NCBI GenBank assembly: GCA_016219185.1
Contig: JACRBZ010000073.1
Coordinates: 36,180 to 100,179 of the forward strand
Source: Deltaproteobacteria bacterium
GTDB taxonomy: Bacteria; Desulfobacterota; Desulfobacteria; Desulfobacterales; Desulfatirhabdiaceae
Direction: 5' to 3'
DNA: 64,000 nucleotides
Shown here: piece after piece, positions 38,719-47,591 of the stretch
Numbering within the stretch: the stretch's first letter is position 1
Layout of the letters: every line of letters begins with the position of its first letter
The notes under the pieces: model-generated
What the model saw: the letters and a program-made list of their open reading frames with translations, nothing else
What the model was told of the DNA's origin: nothing
The model's database searches: none
Translations under genes and position numbers: made by a program

Positions 38719-39713
38719 GGCACACGCATAAATCGGGTATGGGTCAACACGATCCACGTTCCCAGAAGAATAAATGCCGGAATCAGCAGATATGGGTAGA
38801 GTTCATTGTATTCAGCAAATGTCTGGGTCTTTACCTCTGTTTTTTCCAGTTTATCGATGGTATTGTAAATCTGCAGCAATCCTTCGGTATTCTCCGCCTT
38901 GAAATACAGACCTCCGGTTTTCGTTGCGATATCCTTAAGGGCGTCTTCATCAATGTCCACCTGTTGATAAACATAACGTTCCCCGAAAACCGGGTCCTTG
39001 ATCAAAAACGGTACCTTGCCGCGAGTTCCCACGCCAACTGCATATATTTTAATGCCTTTTTGTGCGGCCAGCTCTGTTGCGGTCCGCGGGGACAGCTCGC
39101 CGGAATTGCTATCCCCGTCGGTCAGCAGGATAATAATATTGGATTTGCTTTTGACATCCTCCAGCCGTTTGAGCGAAATGCCGATGGCATCCCCGATAGC
39201 CGTGTTCGGGCCCGCAGCCCCGATCTGCAGCCTGTCCAGAATGGATGCAATGGTGTTGTAGTCCCGCGTAAGGGGAAGTTGGGTGTAGGCATGGGTTCCG
39301 AACACCACCATGGCGATCCGGTCGCCGTTTCGTTTGGCGATAAAATCCTGAATCACGCTTTTAATGGCTTCCAGGCGGTTGACGATTTTCCCTTTATACT
39401 TGAAATCAAGCGCCGCCATGCTTTCGGAAAGATCCACGGCAAGGACGATGTTGATGCCTTCCGTCAATACGCTGACCTGTCTGGTTCCCCACTGGGGTCT
39501 GGCCATGGCCGCGATCATCAGGCATAATGCCGTATATTTCAATACGGGCAGGAGTCTTTCGATCCGCAGCATGCCGGATGGCTGAATTTCCCGGATCGGC
39601 ATCAGGGAAGACAGATTCATGACCGGCCGCATTTGCCGGCGTTTCCGAAAATAGATCATTGCCGGAAACAGGGACAGTAGCAATAAGAAATAGGGGGATG
39701 CAAATTGAAACAT
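38715..39713 (-). CDS. VWA domain protein (BatA-like)
   Basis: NIVLAVDLSESMAALDF, ILLTDGDSNSGEL; start set at MFQFASPYF because the longer ORF start lies in repeat R3. Confidence 0.9.
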   Translation of the reverse strand: MFQFASPYFLLLLSLFPAMIYFRKRRQMRPVMNLSSLMPIREIQPSGMLRIERLLPVLKYTALCLMIAAMARPQWGTRQVSVLTEGINIVLAVDLSESMAALDFKYKGKIVNRLEAIKSVIQDFIAKRNGDRIAMVVFGTHAYTQLPLTRDYNTIASILDRLQIGAAGPNTAIGDAIGISLKRLEDVKSKSNIIILLTDGDSNSGELSPRTATELAAQKGIKIYAVGVGTRGKVPFLIKDPVFGERYVYQQVDIDEDALKDIATKTGGLYFKAENTEGLLQIYNTIDKLEKTEVKTQTFAEYNELYPYLLIPAFILLGTWIVLTHTRFMRVP

Positions 39714-39722
39714 ATTATCCTT

Positions 39723-39848
39723 GATGGCTTCGTAAAAAGTCCATCTGCTTCGTTGCGCGGCATCCTTCGTCATTGCGGCGTACCCAAAAGTACGCCTCAC
39801 TCCTCAGGATTTGCGCGCCTCGCATCTGGATCTTTTTACTTTGCCATC
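39723..39848. repeat. Dispersed palindrome-ended repeat, copy R3
   Basis: gatggcttcgtaaaaagtcc...ttgcgcggcatccttcgtcattgcggcgtacccaaaagtacg...ggatctttttactttgccatcc. Confidence 0.85.
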
Positions 39849-39872
39849 CCAGTTTTACTTTTGATGAGTTCA

Positions 39873-40403
39873 TCATCCTACAGCCAGCTTTTCTTCAGTC
39901 TGCTTTACAAAATTTCTCACAAAGGCAAGGTCTTGCCGCATTTTGATCACCGCTGCCGGAACCCCGGCGAATTTGACCGGATCGGTTGAGCGGAGAAGGG
40001 CTTTCAGTTCCAGGTGTATTTCTTTGTTTATGTCCAGAATGTCGATTTTGGGGAGCAGTTCCTCTGTGGTCATTTCCAGGGCATTGATTCCATAACGGGC
40101 CTGAATGTAGGCTCTCAGGATGTTGGAAAGGCTGAAATAAAACGCTTTAGCATCCATGTTTTCCACATCCGCGAGCGCATCCAGGAGCCTAAGCGCCGCT
40201 TCATGGGGAAGAACCGGGACTTCCACGGGAATCCGTTTACGATTCTGGGATTTTTTCCAATAATATATGGCGGCTCCGATAATTGCCAAAATTAAGACAG
40301 CGCCCAGTATATAAACCAACAGCGACCAATCAACCGTCAAAATTTCCAGGGGCTTGATGTCGTGGATGTCGGTCATCGGAACGGGGTTGTCAATTGCCTG
40401 CAT
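39873..40403 (-). CDS. Membrane-anchored protein of the bat/moxR operon (DUF4381-like)
   Basis: Single N-terminal TM then LPHEAALRLLDAL...FYFSLSNILRAYIQARYGINALEMTTEELL. Confidence 0.75.
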   Translation of the reverse strand: MQAIDNPVPMTDIHDIKPLEILTVDWSLLVYILGAVLILAIIGAAIYYWKKSQNRKRIPVEVPVLPHEAALRLLDALADVENMDAKAFYFSLSNILRAYIQARYGINALEMTTEELLPKIDILDINKEIHLELKALLRSTDPVKFAGVPAAVIKMRQDLAFVRNFVKQTEEKLAVG

Positions 40404-41293
40404 TACCGTTTCCTCTTTTCCCGAATTCGGAAATAGCGATTCAGCGCATCCACCACGGACCCCGCGGTTTGGATTTCAATACAGTCCATGTCGGCATTTT
40501 TCAGGGATTGCAGCGTTTGGGCATAGTCTCGGGTCTTATGCTCATGATAACTGCGACGGGTGGATTCATCCGAGGCATCCAGCACAAGCTGTTGACCGGT
40601 CTCAAAATCCCGAACCGTCAGAATTCCTTTTTCGGGCAGATGGAACTCTCCGGGGTCCGAGAGCATCACGGCGATGAGTTCATGCTTGCCGGATATGGAT
40701 TTCATCCGGCGGATATAGGTTACGGACGGCTCCGGAGAAAGAAAATCGGATATCAAAAACGATATCGTTCGTTTTCGGGATACCCTTCCCAGAAACGCCA
40801 CGGCCTCGCGGATATCCGTGCCCTTGTGTTCCGGCCCGAAGGTGAACAGCTCTTTTATCACCCGCCAGACATGGGCCGAGCCTTTCTTCGGGGGGATATA
40901 TTTTTCCACCCGATCCGTAAAAAGAATGGCGCCGACCTTGTCATTGTTCCGGATGGCATTAAATGCCAGCACCGAAGCAATTTCCGCGGCGGTTTCCTTT
41001 TTCAGGGTTTCGGTGGTTCCAAAACCTTCCGAACCGCTCATATCCACCAGAAGCATGACCACGAGTTCGCGTTCTTCCCGGTACAGCTTGACATATGGTC
41101 TTCCCATGCGGGCGGAGACTTTCCAGTCGATGCTTTTCACATCATCGCCCGGAGAATATTCCCGTACTTCTTCAAACTCGATTCCCGAGCCTCGGAATAC
41201 GGATTTGTACTGACCGGCCATCATGGTGTTGACCATGCGGGCGCTTCGGATGTGAACTTTTTTGATTTTTTTTATGATTTCAGGCGAAAGCAT
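40403..41293 (-). CDS. DUF58 domain protein
   Basis: FRGSGIEFEEVREYSPGDDVKSIDWKVSARMGRPYVKLYREERELVVMLLVD. Confidence 0.93.
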   Translation of the reverse strand: MLSPEIIKKIKKVHIRSARMVNTMMAGQYKSVFRGSGIEFEEVREYSPGDDVKSIDWKVSARMGRPYVKLYREERELVVMLLVDMSGSEGFGTTETLKKETAAEIASVLAFNAIRNNDKVGAILFTDRVEKYIPPKKGSAHVWRVIKELFTFGPEHKGTDIREAVAFLGRVSRKRTISFLISDFLSPEPSVTYIRRMKSISGKHELIAVMLSDPGEFHLPEKGILTVRDFETGQQLVLDASDESTRRSYHEHKTRDYAQTLQSLKNADMDCIEIQTAGSVVDALNRYFRIREKRKR

Positions 41294-41305
41294 CTGTCAT
41301 TCCCA

Positions 41306-42301
41306 TCACGGCACCTCGACCGAATCAAACACCTGCCCGATAATATTGTCTGTTGTGATATCCTCGGCTTCCGCCTCATAAGTCAGAATGATGCGATGGC
41401 GCAGAATGCTGGGCGCAACGGTCTTGATGTCCTGCGGGGTGACATATGCCCTTCCCTGGAGAAAGGCAAAGGCTCTGGCTGCCAGGCTGAGAAAAATGGT
41501 GGCCCGGGGAGAGGCGCCGAACTGGATATAATCCGAAATGTCCATGTTGTATTCCCTGGGCTTTCGGGTGGCAAACACGATGTTGACGATATAGTCTTTC
41601 AGCTTTTCGTCCATGTAGACCGATCGGATCAACGCCACGATGTCATTGAGCTGGGAAGGATCAATCACCTGACGGACTTCCGGAGGGGTTTCAAATCCGA
41701 TCCGGTTCATGATTTCCTTTTCTTCGGTTTTACTCGGGTAATCAATCACCAGTTTGAACATGAAGCGATCGACCTGGGCCTCGGGAAGGGGATAGGTGCC
41801 TTCCTGTTCGATGGGGTTTTGAGTTGCCAGAACCAGAAACGGATCGGATAGCGTAAACGTATTTTCACCGATGGTCACCTGCCTCTCCTGCATGGCTTCC
41901 AGCAGCGCGGACTGAACCTTGGATGGTGCCCGGTTGATTTCATCGGCAAGAATAATGTTGTGAAAAAGGGGGCCTTTTTTGATCGTGAAATCTCCGGTTC
42001 CAGGCCGGTAGATCTCCGTTCCGATCAGATCTGCGGGCAGAAGATCCGGAGTAAACTGAATGCGCTTGAATTCCGCCCGGACCGTGGCCGCAAGCGCCTT
42101 GACCGCGCTGGTTTTGGCCAGCCCCGGAACGCCTTCGATGAGAATGTGTCCTTTGGTGAAGAGTCCCATCAGCAGCCCGTCAATCAGGTCTCGCTGTCCC
42201 ACGAGGACCTTGCTGATCTCATTTCGCATGCTGTTGATCAAGTGGTGCTTTTCTTCGATTTTGTCTTTTAATTCCTCAATGAGCACGTTTCCTCCCGGCA
42301 A
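41306..42301 (-). CDS. MoxR-family AAA+ ATPase
   Basis: GHILIEGVPGLAKTSAVKALA, NIILADEINRAPSKVQSALLEAMQERQVT, ATQNPIEQEGTYPLPEAQVDRF. Confidence 0.95.
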   Translation of the reverse strand: MPGGNVLIEELKDKIEEKHHLINSMRNEISKVLVGQRDLIDGLLMGLFTKGHILIEGVPGLAKTSAVKALAATVRAEFKRIQFTPDLLPADLIGTEIYRPGTGDFTIKKGPLFHNIILADEINRAPSKVQSALLEAMQERQVTIGENTFTLSDPFLVLATQNPIEQEGTYPLPEAQVDRFMFKLVIDYPSKTEEKEIMNRIGFETPPEVRQVIDPSQLNDIVALIRSVYMDEKLKDYIVNIVFATRKPREYNMDISDYIQFGASPRATIFLSLAARAFAFLQGRAYVTPQDIKTVAPSILRHRIILTYEAEAEDITTDNIIGQVFDSVEVP

Positions 42302-42313
42302 ATTTTTTTAAGA

Positions 42314-42655
42314 TCAGGATCGGAAAATAAAATAGACTGCTCCCAGCAGGCAGAATCCGGCCCACAGAAAGTCCAGTTTAAGCGGTTGATCCATATAGAG
42401 AACGGTAAAAGGCACAAAAATCGACAGGGTGATGACTTCCTGCATGATTTTTAATTGCGGCAAACTGAGCGCAGTATAGCCGATACGATTGGCGGGAACC
42501 TGAATGAGATATTCAAAAAGTGCAATTCCCCAGCTTGCCAGTGCGGCAATATACCATTTGTTCCCGGAGAAATTTTTCAGATGGCCGTACCAGGCAAACG
42601 TCATGAAGAGATTGGATAAAATCAGCAAAAACGTGGTTTGAATAAAAATTGTCAT
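42314..42655 (-). CDS. DMT-like DUF486 membrane protein
   Basis: TFAWYGHLK...WGIALFEYLIQVPANRIGY...LKIMQEVITLSIFVPF. Confidence 0.88.
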   Translation of the reverse strand: MTIFIQTTFLLILSNLFMTFAWYGHLKNFSGNKWYIAALASWGIALFEYLIQVPANRIGYTALSLPQLKIMQEVITLSIFVPFTVLYMDQPLKLDFLWAGFCLLGAVYFIFRS

Positions 42656-42687
42656 GAGCGCTTTTTCAAAATAAATAGATTAAAATG

Positions 42688-42716
42688 AAAAAGGGGTTCA
42701 TCAAGAACCCCTTTTT
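42688..42716. terminator. Bidirectional rho-independent terminator
   Basis: AAAAAGGGGTTC-ATCAA-GAACCCCTTTTT, 12-bp perfect inverted repeat downstream of hsp20. Confidence 0.85.
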
Positions 42717-42749
42717 CGGCGGGTTTTGGGCAGTGCTGAGGTCAATGCG

Positions 42750-43196
42750 TTATTCGATCTTGATCTGAATTTGTTTTGGTTTTTGTTCTTCAGGCTTGGG
42801 AATTTCAATTTCCAGGACCCCATCTTTAAATGTGGCCTTGATGTTTTCCGGATTTATTGCCGATGGCAGCGTAAATGCCCGGTAAAACGACCCGAAACTC
42901 CTTTCCTTCCTGAAATATTTGTCTTCATTCACTTCCTTGACTTCGACCCGTTCCCCTTTCAGGGTCAGAACGTTTTCCTTGACTTCAATGGAAACATCAT
43001 CTTTTGTAACCCCGGGAAGTTCAGCATGGATGATAATCGCATCCGCCTTGTCAAATATATCCACAACGGGTTTCCATGCGCTTAATGTAAAATCGTCATC
43101 CGCTAATGAACGGGGAAAAGCATCATGAAACAGCCGATTGATGCTATCCTGCAAACTGGATACAGCTCCATAAGGTTGCCATCTGACGAGTGCCAT
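42750..43196 (-). CDS. Hsp20/alpha-crystallin small heat-shock protein
   Basis: MALVRWQPYGAVSSLQDSINRLFHD..., ELPGVTKDDVSIEVKENVLTLKGER, ATFKDGVLEIEIPK; ggaggtgg RBS. Confidence 0.93.
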   Translation of the reverse strand: MALVRWQPYGAVSSLQDSINRLFHDAFPRSLADDDFTLSAWKPVVDIFDKADAIIIHAELPGVTKDDVSIEVKENVLTLKGERVEVKEVNEDKYFRKERSFGSFYRAFTLPSAINPENIKATFKDGVLEIEIPKPEEQKPKQIQIKIE

Positions 43197-43362
43197 AATA
43201 CCACCTCCTATGATAGATGTATTTATCGTGTCAACTGCGAACGCACTGCCCTGATTCATATTAAGTTTATTAATTCAATTGCTTAACTTTAAGTTCGAAT
43301 TTAATCATATTTTATGACCTGTCAAGAGAAAGGGTCGATTTTTCAGGTCAGCGCGGCTGCAT

Positions 43363-44574
43363 TCAAAATCGCTCGATCAGTTTGTCAATCAGAAATGAAC
43401 TTTCCCTCATGGCCTGTTCGCCAAAAGGGCCGAACCATTCCGCGATCTTTTGAAACTCCATCTGAAATAAACACTTGTTGCCGTTTTCCAGCATTTCAAG
43501 GTTTTCATGAAGGGAGTTGATATAGTCCTTAAGAAGGTCTCGGCGTTGTTCGGATGCAAAAATGATCTCGGAATACAGAGATGAGTCCTGGGCAAACAAC
43601 CGGCCCACCATCCCCAATTCCAGACGGTAAATGGGGCTGGAAAACTCCAGTGTTCTGGAAAGGGAAATCCGTCTTCGTTTGAGGAACTGACCGAATGCGA
43701 AGGTGGCAAAATGGCGAAGCGCCTGAACAATCCCCATGATGTCATCATGCTCCCTGGCATCGGACCGGACAACAACGGCGCCCCATGTGGCGAACTGGTC
43801 CAGAATCCACTGGCAGGCACCGTCGTCCCTTCCGGGAGTTGCCACGATGATCTGTTTGTCCAGGCTGGATGTGGTCGGCCCGAATAACGGGTGAAGGCCG
43901 ATCACCGGTCCGGCATGGGCTTTCAGCATTTCTTCCAGAGGCTGTTCCTTGATGCTGGTGATATCACACAGAACTGCTTTTGCCGGCATAAAGGGGCCGA
44001 TGTTTCGGATGACCTCGCAGGAAACGTCAATGGGAACACCCACCATCGCAAGGTCTATTCCATCGCACAATCGGTCTGCCTCCGGCCAGTTTTCCTTGTC
44101 CAGGATGCGGACCTGATATCCGGCCCGGCGAAAACACTCCTGAAAATAGCGCCCCATGCCTCCTTTACCGCCCACAAGAAGGACAACCCCATCGGAGCGA
44201 ACGGATTTAAGAGCCATGCTACCGGTTTGTGCCACGCGGGACCGGCGGATGATGGTACGGTAAATTTCTTCGATGAAATCCGGGTTCAACCCGGTTTCCT
44301 TTGCCTGCTGCCGGCGTCTGGAAATCAGATCTTCCTCGCGGGCCGGATGATACACCTGAAGGTTGTGCGTTTTTTTAAGCGCTGCCACATGACCGACAAC
44401 ATGTTGCCGCTCGGCGAGCAGGGAGACGATCTGTGCGTCTATGGAATCGATATCCTGCCGAAAGCCGGAAAGAGCCGGATCGGCGGCAGAACTTTGAATA
44501 TCATCTTTCTCCTCGGAAAAGTCTTTTTCGTCTTCTGCTGAAGGGATTCGGGATTCGGGTTTTTCTTTGTCCAT
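43363..44574 (-). CDS. tyrA: Chorismate mutase/prephenate dehydrogenase
   Basis: N-terminal chorismate mutase (FRQDIDSIDAQIVSLLAERQHVVGHVAALK) and dehydrogenase GGKGGMGRYFQECFRRAGYQVRILD, IGLHPLFGPTTSSLDKQ. Confidence 0.88.
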   Translation of the reverse strand: MDKEKPESRIPSAEDEKDFSEEKDDIQSSAADPALSGFRQDIDSIDAQIVSLLAERQHVVGHVAALKKTHNLQVYHPAREEDLISRRRQQAKETGLNPDFIEEIYRTIIRRSRVAQTGSMALKSVRSDGVVLLVGGKGGMGRYFQECFRRAGYQVRILDKENWPEADRLCDGIDLAMVGVPIDVSCEVIRNIGPFMPAKAVLCDITSIKEQPLEEMLKAHAGPVIGLHPLFGPTTSSLDKQIIVATPGRDDGACQWILDQFATWGAVVVRSDAREHDDIMGIVQALRHFATFAFGQFLKRRRISLSRTLEFSSPIYRLELGMVGRLFAQDSSLYSEIIFASEQRRDLLKDYINSLHENLEMLENGNKCLFQMEFQKIAEWFGPFGEQAMRESSFLIDKLIERF

Positions 44575-44580
44575 TATCGA

Positions 44581-44706
44581 TTACCGATTGCCTCCGATCA
44601 GGTTTTCCAGGGCTCCCGGCACAGAGCCTTGTTTGGAGCCGTCCTCAAAAACAGTTTCTATCGGGCCCATCTGTTTAACGTTGTAACTGAGATACCACTG
44701 GGACAT
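44581..44706 (-). CDS. Short ORF (41 aa) immediately upstream of tyrA
   Basis: MSQWYLSYNVKQMGPIETVFEDGSKQGSVPGALENLIGGNR; strong upstream aaggagga RBS; below the ORF-track cutoff. Confidence 0.6.
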   Translation of the reverse strand: MSQWYLSYNVKQMGPIETVFEDGSKQGSVPGALENLIGGNR

Positions 44707-45084
44707 ACTATCCTCCTTCAAATCCTTCCCATTTGAACGGACCCCGTCGATGAATTTATCCCCGTGAGGGATTCTCGATGAAATGCAGGCGTTTCCATTC
44801 AGTGCGCAACATGATATATTGACAACATTTTTTTTATCATACTACGTATTTATCGAATCTTAAAATAATTTCTTTACTATTTTACGTTAATTCGCATGTT
44901 AAACTTAAACCTATGGCGCGCACCGTGAGGCACTGACATTGCTGACCACTCGATACTCAGACAGCCGCATGGATGTACAAGAAAAGTCATTATGCTTTTG
45001 TTTATGATGCGGCTTTCACCAACTTCAAAATAAAGAAATAATCCGATCTGGTAGTTGGGGGATTCTTTTGAAAGTGGGGTTAGA

Positions 45085-45672
45085 ATGAAAAAAATATTTA
45101 CATTTGTACCGCTTATTGTTTTGGGGTTAACCCTTTTGTCAGAGGTTGTTATTGATGTGGCTTCAGCTTTTGATTATGAACATCCCGAGCAATTAAGCAC
45201 AGGGGATTGCTGGGTTACCTTATCTGATGGCAGGATGGTAATCCGTAGCGGACGGGAGTGTCCCAGACCTCAGCCGAAAGCAGAGGCGCCTCAGGCGGTT
45301 TCAGAGCCTTTCTGGAACAATACCGGCGGCAGTTCATTCGGAGATTCCTACGACAGCCCTTATGGCGGCCAAAAGGGCTCATGGCAAACATCTGCGGCGG
45401 GGGTTATTGCCGGAAATGGCAATGCCGCTATCAGTTCTACGACTGAAATTCCTTTGGACTCGAGCTACCCTTACTCACATTCTTACGGCCAGCACTATAA
45501 AGGCGGGTATCACGGACGTGATGATTATAATCGAAGTCTGGATAATGCCGGGTTTAAGAATGGGTACCCTGTTCATCCTGAAATTCCCTCTCTGCCGGCA
45601 GACCAGAGGATTTTTCAAGAGATGCATAAAAACTTATATCCTGGATTGAATAACAAAACAAATGGACCTTGA
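45085..45672 (+). CDS. Hypothetical secreted protein
   Basis: Signal peptide MKKIFTFVPLIVLGLTLLSEVVIDVASA; Gly/Ser/Tyr-rich remainder. Confidence 0.6.
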   Translation: MKKIFTFVPLIVLGLTLLSEVVIDVASAFDYEHPEQLSTGDCWVTLSDGRMVIRSGRECPRPQPKAEAPQAVSEPFWNNTGGSSFGDSYDSPYGGQKGSWQTSAAGVIAGNGNAAISSTTEIPLDSSYPYSHSYGQHYKGGYHGRDDYNRSLDNAGFKNGYPVHPEIPSLPADQRIFQEMHKNLYPGLNNKTNGP

Positions 45673-45942
45673 AAAGCCTGCATTCCGTTAAATAAACATT
45701 CCCAAAAAAATGAGGGTATAAAGGGAAGTGGCAAAACAAATGGATGATAATATCTGTGTTTTCATTCTCTGATGCCTCCTGTTTTGGGTGTTATCGACGT
45801 TCAAACTCTTTGGCGAAGATAAAATGGGTTTGTCATCATGGCGGCATGATATATTAAGACTTAATATTATGTCAATAGAAAAATTAATAAAATATTAATT
45901 TATTTTTGTTGGCATTTGCAGGATAACTTGTTAAAAAAAGAT

Positions 45943-46704
45943 ATGGAATCTCCGATCAAACTTTATGAATATTTTTGGCAGGCCCTGAATGATTATGCTT
46001 CATCAAAGGGCTATGGCGTTCAGCGCAATATTGCCGTGCAGGCCGGCGTGACAGAGGCCTTCATCAGTCAGATCATGGCGGGAACAAACAAGGCGTCCGC
46101 CCGAACACAAGCCGCCATTGCCAGGGCCTGCGGCTTCCATACTCTGGAAGACATGTTGCAGGCAGGTAAATCCATCCGGATTAAATCCACAGCGCCCGAG
46201 ACGGAACATAACCTGATCATTCAGGTCCATTCTCAATCCGAAAAAAATCTTTTAAACGGCAGTATCGATGATTACCGGGGCATTCCCCTGTACGTGTCCG
46301 GCAGGCTGGCCGCCGGTGCAAATGGGATGGCTTTTGATCCTTATGAGCCGCCTGCTTCGATGGTTGTCATCTATAAACCGGAGATACAGGGAAGCGCCAG
46401 GCACAACCTGGCAGCGCTAAAGGTCGGCGGAGACTCAATGGCACCGACCATTCCCCGGGGCGCTATCGTGGTCGTGGATCTGTCCGACAAGGAACAGATT
46501 GATGGCAGGATATTCGTTGTGAACGTTCCGGATGGCGGAATCGACATGGCAGCCGTCAAAAGGGTCCGGCGCTGGGAAAAAGGAATGGGGTTTGTCCTGA
46601 TCAGCGACAATGCCGGTTACCCGCCGGACATCTCCATCTTGGAATGGCATCGGCTCTGTGTTGGCAGGGTCGTATGGATGAGCAAGGATGTGAGACAGGC
46701 CTGA
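45943..46704 (+). CDS. HTH (XRE) plus S24/LexA-like peptidase transcriptional regulator
   Basis: HTH VQRNIAVQAGVTEAFISQIMAGTNKASARTQAAIARA; S24 motif ALKVGGDSMAPTIPRGAIVVVDLSD. Confidence 0.87.
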   Translation: MESPIKLYEYFWQALNDYASSKGYGVQRNIAVQAGVTEAFISQIMAGTNKASARTQAAIARACGFHTLEDMLQAGKSIRIKSTAPETEHNLIIQVHSQSEKNLLNGSIDDYRGIPLYVSGRLAAGANGMAFDPYEPPASMVVIYKPEIQGSARHNLAALKVGGDSMAPTIPRGAIVVVDLSDKEQIDGRIFVVNVPDGGIDMAAVKRVRRWEKGMGFVLISDNAGYPPDISILEWHRLCVGRVVWMSKDVRQA

Positions 46705-46727
46705 ACAGATAATCCTGTTGTTTATGC

Positions 46728-46772
46728 TTGACAGGGGGGTGAATTTTTTCTATTAATCCATCAAATGATGGA
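46728..46772 (+). promoter_or_regulatory. Promoter with candidate TetR operator
   Basis: TTGACA (46728) - 17 bp - TATTAA, immediately followed by palindrome TCCATCA-AA-TGATGGA (46757..46772). Confidence 0.5.
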
Positions 46773-46831
46773 AACACTTATTGGTATAATAATGATGGAA
46801 ATGTATGCTGGAATGAAAGGATGCGTGCGAT

Positions 46832-47452
46832 ATGCCGTCTCGTCTTGAAAAAGCGCGCCAGGATCCGGCTTCCATGAAAGCCCGGATTCTGGCGTCAGCC
46901 CGAAGAAAATTCGGGGAATATGGGTATGGCGCAACTACCACCCGCATGATTGCCAAGGACGTGGGGATTGATATCTCCACGCTGTATTACCACTGGGGCG
47001 AAAAACAGGATCTTTACGAGGCGGTGATCATGGATATTACCGATGAGATCCGTGATCAATTTCAGGAAGTTGAGCGAAAAGTCAAAGGGAAATCCGTTTC
47101 CATTCGTCTTGAGATCGCCATTGATGTGATGTGTGATTATCTGTTTACGCATCCGGAGGTGTCGAACCTGATTTTGTTCGGGTATTTCAACAAGGACCGG
47201 CACGGGGTGACGCTTCACGTCAAGATGGCGGAATACGTGTCCATCATTGCCGTGGCCATGGGTCTGGCTGAGAATAAGCAGCACATCTCGGTTCAGGCAA
47301 AAACCAGGATTCTGGCCGTATGGAATTCCGTGCTGAATTTTATTTCCGGGGAAAATTTTTTCCGGCCCATGCTGGATGTTGAGCGGGATCAGTATCTGGC
47401 TGTGGTCAAAGAAACCCTGAAATTCATTCTTGTCCCGGCGTTCTCCAAATAA
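46832..47452 (+). CDS. TetR-family transcriptional regulator
   Basis: ARILASARRKFGEYGYGATTTRMIAKDVGIDISTLYYHWGEKQDLYEAVI. Confidence 0.93.
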   Translation: MPSRLEKARQDPASMKARILASARRKFGEYGYGATTTRMIAKDVGIDISTLYYHWGEKQDLYEAVIMDITDEIRDQFQEVERKVKGKSVSIRLEIAIDVMCDYLFTHPEVSNLILFGYFNKDRHGVTLHVKMAEYVSIIAVAMGLAENKQHISVQAKTRILAVWNSVLNFISGENFFRPMLDVERDQYLAVVKETLKFILVPAFSK

Positions 47453-47591
47453 CCTCCATGCTTTTGCGGGCACAAAGAAGCATAAGAGACTTCCCTCCCT
47501 TTCCAAAGGGGGAGATCAAAGGATTTTATCTTTTTTATAATGGTTTGATATTTAAGATATTCTTGGACTTTCACATAAAGGAGGGTAAAAA

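Noticed and set aside
39714-39800. Upstream extension of the BatA-like ORF (MRRTFGYAAMTKDAAQRS...)
   Set aside because: This part is the translated R3 repeat; the conserved protein starts at 39713.
40394-41851. 485-aa + strand ORF
   Set aside because: Antisense to the DUF58 and moxR genes, which have strong family motifs on the minus strand; no recognisable domain in the + frame.
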